Source of the DNA: JBKQVT01 sp052139835
Lineage (GTDB): Bacteria; Planctomycetota; Planctomycetia; Pirellulales; Thermoguttaceae
NCBI GenBank assembly: GCA_052139835.1
Contig: JBKQVT010000161.1
Location: 1 to 54,357 of the forward strand
DNA: 54,357 nt
Direction: 5' to 3'
Below the pieces are notes generated by a model. The model made no database searches, had not been told where the DNA came from, and saw only the letters and a program-made list of their open reading frames with translations. A program made the position numbers and the translations under genes. Positions 49,450-54,357 of the stretch are shown piece by piece. Positions within the stretch are counted from its first letter, which is position 1, and each line of letters starts with the position of its first letter.

Positions 49450-50645
49450 AACTCCGTAGCGGCATCACCACCGGCGCCTGTGCGGCGGCCGCGGCCAAGG
49501 CGGCGGCCACCGTCCTCGCCGGCGGCGCCGCGCCGGCGGCCGTCGACATCCTCTTGCCCGGCGGCGAAACCATCCGCGTGCCCGTCGCCTCCGCGGCCAT
49601 CGCCGCCGACGGCCGCGCCGTGGCCGCCGTCCGCAAGGACGCCGGCGACGACCCCGACGTGACCGACGGGCTGGACGTTGTCGCAAGGCTCGCTTGGAGC
49701 GGCGGCGACGAGGTGACCTTCGCGGCCGGCGACGGCGTGGGCACGGTGACCAAGCCGGGGTTGCAGGTCCCGCCGGGAGAGCCGGCCATCAATCCCGTCC
49801 CCCGCCGCATGATCGCCGCGGCAGTGCGGGAAGTGACTACCCGCGGCGTGCGGGTCGAGATCGCCATCCCCGGTGGCCGCGAAATCGCCCGCCGCACCTT
49901 CAACCCCCGCCTGGGAATCGCCGGCGGCCTGTCGATCCTCGGCACCACGGGGATCGTGCGGCCTTATTGCACGCGGGCACTGCACGAAGCCCTGCGGTGT
50001 GCGCTCGACGTGGCGGCCGCCTGCGGCGTCCGCGCGCCGGTGCTGGTGCCGGGCAACATCGGCGCCAAGGCGGCCCGAGGGCATTTCTCCCTCGCCGAGG
50101 AGCAACTCGTCGAGGTCGGCAACGCCTGGGGATTCCTGCTCGATCTGCTGGCCGAGCGTGCAAGGGGACATAGTGTTTTCGATGCCGTGCTGCTGCTGGG
50201 CCACCCCGGCAAGCTGGCCAAACTGGCCCTGGGGCAATGGGATACCCATTCCTCGCGGTCGCCGACGGCCACGCCGCTTGTCGCCCGCCTGCACCAGGAG
50301 GTCCTTGGGCGGCCGGCCGCCGAGAGCCCGACCGTCGAGGGCATCTTCGCCGCGTTGGAACCAACGGAAAAGACCTTGCTGGCCCAACGGCTCGCCGGCG
50401 ACGTGCAACGGGCCGTCGTGCGCCGGCTCTCCCCTCTCCCTTCGGGAGAGGGGCAGGGGGTGAGGGCCTCGCGAGATCGCCCAAACGAGGAAACCGTTTC
50501 GCGACCGAACCGCCCTCACCCTAACCCTCTCCGGGCACCGACCGAAGGTTGGTCGGGAGAGGGGACCATGAGCGTCGCGGTCTTCCTGGTAGACATGGCT
50601 GGAGATTGCCTCGGCACGGCCGGAGACTTGACCCCATGGCGATAA
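49446..50645 (+). CDS. cbiD: Cobalt-precorrin-5B C(1)-methyltransferase
   Basis: 399 aa. CbiD starts with LRSGITTGACAAAAAKAA and carries INPVPRRMI, GLSILGTTGIVRPY (SAM region) and VFDAVLLLGHPGKLAKLA. It methylates C-1 in the anaerobic pathway. Residues about 328-373 are an in-frame insertion made from two inverted family C palindromes (50427-50466 and 50513-50565) and the DNA between; the family sequence resumes at SVAVFLVDMAGDCLGTA. Typical CbiD is about 350-380 aa. ATGA overlap with cbiO. Confidence 0.94.
   Translation: MKLRSGITTGACAAAAAKAAATVLAGGAAPAAVDILLPGGETIRVPVASAAIAADGRAVAAVRKDAGDDPDVTDGLDVVARLAWSGGDEVTFAAGDGVGTVTKPGLQVPPGEPAINPVPRRMIAAAVREVTTRGVRVEIAIPGGREIARRTFNPRLGIAGGLSILGTTGIVRPYCTRALHEALRCALDVAAACGVRAPVLVPGNIGAKAARGHFSLAEEQLVEVGNAWGFLLDLLAERARGHSVFDAVLLLGHPGKLAKLALGQWDTHSSRSPTATPLVARLHQEVLGRPAAESPTVEGIFAALEPTEKTLLAQRLAGDVQRAVVRRLSPLPSGEGQGVRASRDRPNEETVSRPNRPHPNPLRAPTEGWSGEGTMSVAVFLVDMAGDCLGTAGDLTPWR
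50427..50565. repeat. Two inverted family C palindromes inside cbiD
   Basis: Left copy 50427-50466 (CTCTCCCCTCTCCCTTCGGG, AGAGGGGCAGGGGGTGAGGG) and right copy 50513-50565 in the opposite direction, 46 nt apart. About 46 residues are added without a stop codon. Confidence 0.88.
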
Positions 50646-51286
50646 CCCCACCACCCATCGCCCTGGTCGGCTGCGGCCCCGGCGCGGCGGCGTACGTCAC
50701 CGACGCGGCCCGGCGAGCGGTCGCCGACGCCGAGGTGATCCTCGGCAGCCGCCGGCTGCTGGCGTTGTTCGCCGCCGGCGCCGGCCAGCGCGTGGCCGTC
50801 GAGGGCGACGTGGCGGGCGTGCTGGCGACAATCGGCGCGCATCGCGCCGCGGGGCGGCGGGTCGCGGTGCTGGTGAGCGGCGATCCGGGACTCTTCAGCC
50901 TCGCCCGGCCGATCACGGAACACTTCGGCCGGGACCAGTGCCGAATCACTGCCGGCGTCAGCGCCGTGCAGGCGGCCTTCGCCCGCCTGGGCCTCGATTG
51001 GCAGGACGCCCGCATCCTCAGCGCCCACGGCCGGACACCGGCGACGACCGCCGAGGAACTGCTGCGGCTCGACAAGCTGGCCATCCTTGGCGGCACGGCG
51101 GAAGCCCTTCAATGGACCGCTTGGGCCGCCGGCGTCTTGGAGGCCACCCACGACGCGTACCTGTGCGAAAACCTCACCCTCGACGGCGAGCGCGTCCGCG
51201 CGATGACGCCGGGCCAATTGGCCGCGGCCGCCGACGCCTCGCCGCTCTGGCTGGCGATCTTGCTACGGAGGTCGATCCTCGCATGA
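50636..51286 (+). CDS. cbiE: Cobalt-precorrin-7 (C5)-methyltransferase
   Basis: 216 aa. SAM-dependent tetrapyrrole methylase fold with GCGPGAAAYVT (12-22), LVSGDPGLFSLA (79-90) and GVSAVQAAFARLGLDW. CbiE usually works with CbiT, fused or adjacent, for the C-15 methylation and decarboxylation. No CbiT is seen in the window. It overlaps cbiD by 10 nt. Confidence 0.92.
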   Translation: MAITPPPIALVGCGPGAAAYVTDAARRAVADAEVILGSRRLLALFAAGAGQRVAVEGDVAGVLATIGAHRAAGRRVAVLVSGDPGLFSLARPITEHFGRDQCRITAGVSAVQAAFARLGLDWQDARILSAHGRTPATTAEELLRLDKLAILGGTAEALQWTAWAAGVLEATHDAYLCENLTLDGERVRAMTPGQLAAAADASPLWLAILLRRSILA

Positions 51287-52017
51287 CAAGCGGAACGTTA
51301 TACGGCATCGGCGTCGGGCCGGGCGATCCGGAATGGATCACGGTCAAGGCATCCCGCATCCTGGCCGAGTGCCGCTGCGTCTATGCGCCGCGGTCGGCGG
51401 CGGCCGCCGAGGGCGTGGCGCTGGGGATCGCCCGCCGCTGGCTGCGGCCCGACGCGGTGGTCCACGAGCTGGACTTTCCCATGACCGCCGCGGAGGCCGT
51501 GTTGCACCAGAGCTGGCAAGCGGCGGCCCGGCAGGTCCGCGAGACCCTGTCCGCCGGCGAGGATTGTTGCTTCCTCACGCTGGGCGACCCGCTGCTCTAT
51601 TCCACCTACGTCTATCTCCTCCGCGAGCTGCGGGCGCTGGAGCCGGCGGCGCGGATCGTCACCGTGCCGGGCATCACGGCCATGAGCGCGGCGGCCGCAT
51701 TGACGAACTTCCCCATCGGCCAGGGCAAGGAGCTGGTCACTATCGTCCCCGCGGCCGACGACCTGGACCAATTCCGCGCGGCGCTGGAGCGGGGCGGGAC
51801 GGTCGTGCTGATGAAGATCGGCCGCCGCCTGCAAAACGTGCTCGATGAACTGGATCGCCTCGGCTTGACGGACCGCGCCGTGCTGGTCTCCCGCGCCGGC
51901 ATGGCGCAGGAGCGGATCGAAACCGACTTGGGCCGCCTGCGGGACGCGCCGGAAGAGATGGGATATCTCTCGGTGCTGTTGGTTCATGCGAAACCGCAAG
52001 CGGAGAACAGGCCATGA
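51283..52017 (+). CDS. cbiL: Cobalt-precorrin-2 C(20)-methyltransferase
   Basis: 244 aa. Tetrapyrrole methylase with GIGVGPGDPEWITVKA (8-23), LTLGDPLLYSTYVYL and VPGITAMSAAAAL. Of the related enzymes, the FLTLGDPLLYSTY region and overall pattern fit CbiL/CobI. It follows cbiE with an ATGA overlap and uses the cobalt-loaded substrate. Confidence 0.92.
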   Translation: MTSGTLYGIGVGPGDPEWITVKASRILAECRCVYAPRSAAAAEGVALGIARRWLRPDAVVHELDFPMTAAEAVLHQSWQAAARQVRETLSAGEDCCFLTLGDPLLYSTYVYLLRELRALEPAARIVTVPGITAMSAAAALTNFPIGQGKELVTIVPAADDLDQFRAALERGGTVVLMKIGRRLQNVLDELDRLGLTDRAVLVSRAGMAQERIETDLGRLRDAPEEMGYLSVLLVHAKPQAENRP

Positions 52018-52775
52018 AGATCTATTTTGTCGGCGCCGGCCCGGGAGACCCTGAACTGCTCTCTGTCAAGGCCCAGCGGCTGCTCAGCCAGGCGCGGCGC
52101 TGCGTCTACGCCGGCTCGCTGCTCAGCGCCGAGTTGCTGTCGCTTGTGCCGCCGGACGCCCGCCGCTGGGATTCGGCCGGCATGACGCTGGAGGAAATCG
52201 TCGCGGTGTATCGCCAGGCGGCCGAGGAGGGAGTGGACGTGGTGCGACTGCACGCCGGCGAGCCGGCGCTCTACGGCGCCATCGGCGAGCAGATGGACGC
52301 GCTGGACCGGCTGGGGATCGATTATGAAGTCGTGCCCGGCATCAGCTCGTTCCAGGCGGCGGCGGCCGCGCTGCGGGTCGAGCTGACGGCGCCGGAGGTG
52401 GCGCAGACGGTCATCCTGACGCGCACGCCCGGACGCACGCCCATGCCGGCGGCCGAGGACCTGTCGCGGCTGGCCCAATCGCGGGCCACGCTCTGCATCT
52501 TCCTTTCCGCCGACCGGCTCGCCCCCGCGGCGGCCGTGCTGGCGGGGCATTACGGGCCGGACTGCCCGGCCGCCGTGGTCTATCACGCCTCCTGGCCCGA
52601 CCAGCACATCGTCCGCGGCACGCTGGCCGACGTGGCCAGCCGCGCCGCGGCGGCCGGGCTGAGCAAGACGGCAATCTTCCTGGTGGGCCATGCCCTGGCG
52701 CGGCCCCTGCCCCATGCCTCGAAACTCTACGATGCCTCGTTCCACCACGGCTGTCGACCGGAGGCCGGCCCATGA
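52014..52775 (+). CDS. cbiF: Cobalt-precorrin-4 C(11)-methyltransferase
   Basis: 253 aa. KIYFVGAGPGDPELLSVKA (2-20), RLHAGEPALYGAIGEQMDALD and VPGISSFQAAAAAL, the CbiF/CobM pattern. ATGA overlaps on both sides. Normal length, no repeats. Confidence 0.95.
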   Translation: MKIYFVGAGPGDPELLSVKAQRLLSQARRCVYAGSLLSAELLSLVPPDARRWDSAGMTLEEIVAVYRQAAEEGVDVVRLHAGEPALYGAIGEQMDALDRLGIDYEVVPGISSFQAAAAALRVELTAPEVAQTVILTRTPGRTPMPAAEDLSRLAQSRATLCIFLSADRLAPAAAVLAGHYGPDCPAAVVYHASWPDQHIVRGTLADVASRAAAAGLSKTAIFLVGHALARPLPHASKLYDASFHHGCRPEAGP

Positions 52776-53578
52776 AAATCGCTTTGATCAGCCTGAGCGA
52801 GGCGGGGGCGCGGATCGCGGCACACCTGGCGGTGAAACTCCGCCTCGGCGAAGCGGATCAGCTTCCGGAGTGCGAAATCTTCCTCCACGCCGATGTGAGC
52901 CAATCGCCCGAGGCCCGGCGTTTCCAACACGTCGCCGATCTGACGCGGGAAATGTTCCCCCAGTTTCAACGTCTCGTTTACATCGCGCCGGTGGGACTGG
53001 TGGTGCGGGCCGTGGCCCCTTGCCTGCAACACAAGACGACCGACCCGGGCGTGGTCGTCGTCGATGTCGGCGGCCGCTGGGCCGTCAGCCTCATCGGCGG
53101 TCACGAAGGCGGCGCCAACGACCTGGCCGTCGCCGTGGCCAACGCCCTGGGCGCCGAACCGGTGGTCACCACCTCGACCGAGGCGGCCAAGGACTTGATC
53201 GTGGGCGTGGGCTGCCGCCGCGGGACCGCGGCCGAGACCATCGTCGCCGCGGTGCAGGCCGCGCTGGCCGCCGCCGCTTGCCCCTTGGACCGCGTCCGCC
53301 TGCTGGCCACGGCCGAACTGAAGGCCGACGAAGCAGGCCTGCGCGAGGCCGCCCGCCGTTTGCAACTCCCCCTGCGATGGATCGCCGACGAGGAGATCCG
53401 CGCCACGACGCGGGCCTTTGAGCATTCGCCCCTGGCAGAAGAGAAAGTCGATCTGCCCGCCGTTGCCGAGCCGGCAGCCTTGTTGGCGGGAAGGAGGACC
53501 CGATTACTACTCCCCAAGACCAAAAGCAACGGCGTCACGGTGGCCATCGCCCGGGAAGACTCTATGCCATCGGCATAG
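52772..53578 (+). CDS. cbiG: Cobalt-precorrin-5A hydrolase
   Basis: 268 aa. CbiG features include IAPVGLVVRAVAPCLQHKTTDPGVVVVD (71-98) and LIGGHEGGANDLA (107-119), followed by a mobile C-terminal domain. It opens the lactone ring and releases acetaldehyde. It is shorter than many CbiG (about 330-350 aa) and ends inside the coding start of cbiH: the two genes overlap by about 76 nt. Confidence 0.9.
   Translation: MKIALISLSEAGARIAAHLAVKLRLGEADQLPECEIFLHADVSQSPEARRFQHVADLTREMFPQFQRLVYIAPVGLVVRAVAPCLQHKTTDPGVVVVDVGGRWAVSLIGGHEGGANDLAVAVANALGAEPVVTTSTEAAKDLIVGVGCRRGTAAETIVAAVQAALAAAACPLDRVRLLATAELKADEAGLREAARRLQLPLRWIADEEIRATTRAFEHSPLAEEKVDLPAVAEPAALLAGRRTRLLLPKTKSNGVTVAIAREDSMPSA
53491..53505 (+). 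promoter_or_regulatory. Strong ribosome site with an ATT start codon
   Basis: AAGGAGG then ACCCG then ATT. The ribosome site is a full anti-Shine-Dalgarno match at ideal distance and decides the start of cbiH. ATT starts are known for a few bacterial genes such as infC. Confidence 0.65.
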
Positions 53579-54282
53579 GCCCCGGCGGCCGCCAACACCG
53601 CACCTTCCGCGCCGTGGAAGCCATCGGCCAGAGCGACGTGGTCGTCGGCTACCGCCGCTACCTCGAATTGATCGCCGACCTGACGGCCGGCAAGGAGGTG
53701 ATTTCCTCGGGCATGACCGAGGAGGTCCAGCGTTGCCGGGCCGCCTTGAAGCGCGCGGCGGAGGGCCGGACCGTGGCCCTGGTGTCCTCCGGCGACGCCG
53801 GCATTTACGGCATGGCGGGGCTGGTGATCGAGTTAACCGAGGCCGAAGGGCTGGCCGTCGCCATCGAGGTCATTCCCGGCGTGACGGCGGCCAGCGCGGC
53901 GGCGGCGGCCCTGGGCGCGCCGCTGATGTTGGATTTTGCGGCCGTCAGCCTCAGCGACCTGCTGGTGCCCTGGGAAACAATTCGCCGCCGGCTGGAGGCC
54001 GTGGCCGCCGCCGACCTGGTGACGGCCCTCTACAATCCCCGCAGCACGCGGCGCACCCGCCCCTGGGAAGAAGCGGTGGCGATCTTCCGGGCCGCCCGGC
54101 CGGGGTCAACCCCCGTCGGCATCGTCACCGCCGCCGGACAGCCCGGCCAGTCGCTCGCCGTGACCGACCTGGACCGCTTGCTCGACGCGAAGGTCGGCAT
54201 GACGAGCACCGTCATCATCGGCAACAGCCAGACGCGGCTGTTGGGCGGCCGGATGGTCACGGCGCGGGGGTATCGCCTATGA
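53503..54282 (+). CDS. cbiH: Cobalt-precorrin-3B C(17)-methyltransferase, non-canonical start
   Basis: 259 aa if begun at an ATT codon (53503-53505). The conserved N-terminus GRLYAIGIGPGGRQHRT (residues 18-34) is in frame but has no ATG, GTG or TTG upstream until a stop near 53420, and the first GTG (53614) would remove the SAM-binding loop. AAGGAGG at 53491-53497 lies 5 nt before the ATT. Further family blocks: SSGDAGIYGMAGLVIEL, IPGVTAASAAAAALGAPLM and TALYNPRSTRR. It contracts the ring and methylates C-17. Other reading: frameshift from cbiG or a sequence error. Confidence 0.88.
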   Translation: MTTPQDQKQRRHGGHRPGRLYAIGIGPGGRQHRTFRAVEAIGQSDVVVGYRRYLELIADLTAGKEVISSGMTEEVQRCRAALKRAAEGRTVALVSSGDAGIYGMAGLVIELTEAEGLAVAIEVIPGVTAASAAAAALGAPLMLDFAAVSLSDLLVPWETIRRRLEAVAAADLVTALYNPRSTRRTRPWEEAVAIFRAARPGSTPVGIVTAAGQPGQSLAVTDLDRLLDAKVGMTSTVIIGNSQTRLLGGRMVTARGYRL

Positions 54283-54357
54283 TCCTTCTGTTGGGCGGCA
54301 CCGGCAGCACCGCGGAGATTGCCGGGTGCCACTGCTGGCTTGTCCAGCAGTGCCGAT
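54279..54357 (+). CDS. cbiJ: Start of precorrin-6A reductase-like gene (cut by window end)
   Basis: ATGA overlap with cbiH. The first residues MILLLGGTGSTAEIA match the Rossmann start of CbiJ/CobK, the NAD(P)H-dependent reductase of the ring. From residue 16 a family A palindrome (54326-54352) is read in frame (AGCHCWLVQQCR) to the window edge. Whether the domain resumes afterwards cannot be seen, so it may be intact with an insertion, or a pseudogene. Confidence 0.65.
   Translation, partial: MILLLGGTGSTAEIAGCHCWLVQQCR
54326..54352. repeat. Family A arm at the start of cbiJ
   Basis: Identical to the left arms at 14985-15011 and 27508-27534; the following CCGAT also equals 27535-27539, so a full 27-21-27 copy may continue beyond the window. 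Confidence 0.92.

Noticed and set aside
53614..54282. GTG 53614 as start of cbiH
   Set aside because: It would remove the conserved SAM-binding GIGPGG loop that is clearly encoded upstream in the same frame.

Overview
The window looks like a chromosomal piece of a GC-rich planctomycete, probably of the Pirellulales type (inference, no marker gene was placed). The signs are several formylglycine-enzyme-like (FGE) fusion proteins, a J-like plus FGE giant, an ExbB/ExbD/prenyltransferase-repeat operon, a ThiE with a fused N-terminal helical domain, ARPP-1 and zinc-ribbon/CD225 proteins, and intergenic spaces packed with short palindromes. No tRNA, rRNA, CRISPR array or transposase was seen.

Layout, left to right. 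0.4-5.4 kb: a minus-strand signalling operon (VWA protein, PP2C-like phosphatase, kinase fused to an FGE domain) with a 30-codon zinc-knuckle ORF and a secreted protein upstream. 5.6-6.2 kb: decayed DNA holding a gene remnant and a second, broken piece of thiE. 6.3-11 kb: thiE with a small Clp-N gene on the minus strand, then a TPR membrane protein and clpC on the plus strand. 11.1-12.8 kb: toxin-antitoxin genes (VapBC, nucleotidyltransferase, DUF433 and partner). 12.9-18.4 kb: uvrB, a small lipoprotein, an ECF sigma/anti-sigma pair, a secreted protein and a NarL-type regulator. 18.7-27.2 kb: a seven-gene minus-strand operon with an ExbB-like channel, three ExbD-like proteins, a membrane protein, a prenyltransferase-repeat protein and a large TPR-like secreted protein. 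27.6-37.2 kb: ComEA-like protein, nadC, small orphan genes, an ARPP-1 protein, two zinc-ribbon/CD225 paralogues, DUF2752, and the J-like/FGE protein.

37.3 kb to the end is a cobalamin regulon. A good sigma-70-type promoter, a cobalamin riboswitch and an intrinsic terminator precede about twenty mostly overlapping genes. They cover lower-ligand and nucleotide-loop assembly (cobC, cobU, cobT, cobS, cobD), amidation and ring steps (cbiP, cbiB, cbiA, cbiX-cbiC fusion, cbiD, cbiE, cbiL, cbiF, cbiG, cbiH, start of cbiJ) and a cobalt ECF transporter (cbiM, cbiN-like, cbiQ, cbiO). The set is that of the oxygen-independent (early cobalt insertion) pathway; cbiT is not seen in the window.

The most unusual feature is that palindromic or tandem repeat families which also occur between genes here are found inside coding regions without breaking the frame: in nadC, cobC, cobU, the cobD part and the cobD-cbiP junction, cbiA, cbiD and the first codons of cbiJ. 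One of them sits exactly where two normally separate enzymes are joined. A second unusual point is cbiH, whose conserved N-terminus has no ATG, GTG or TTG in frame; a perfect Shine-Dalgarno sequence points to an ATT start.
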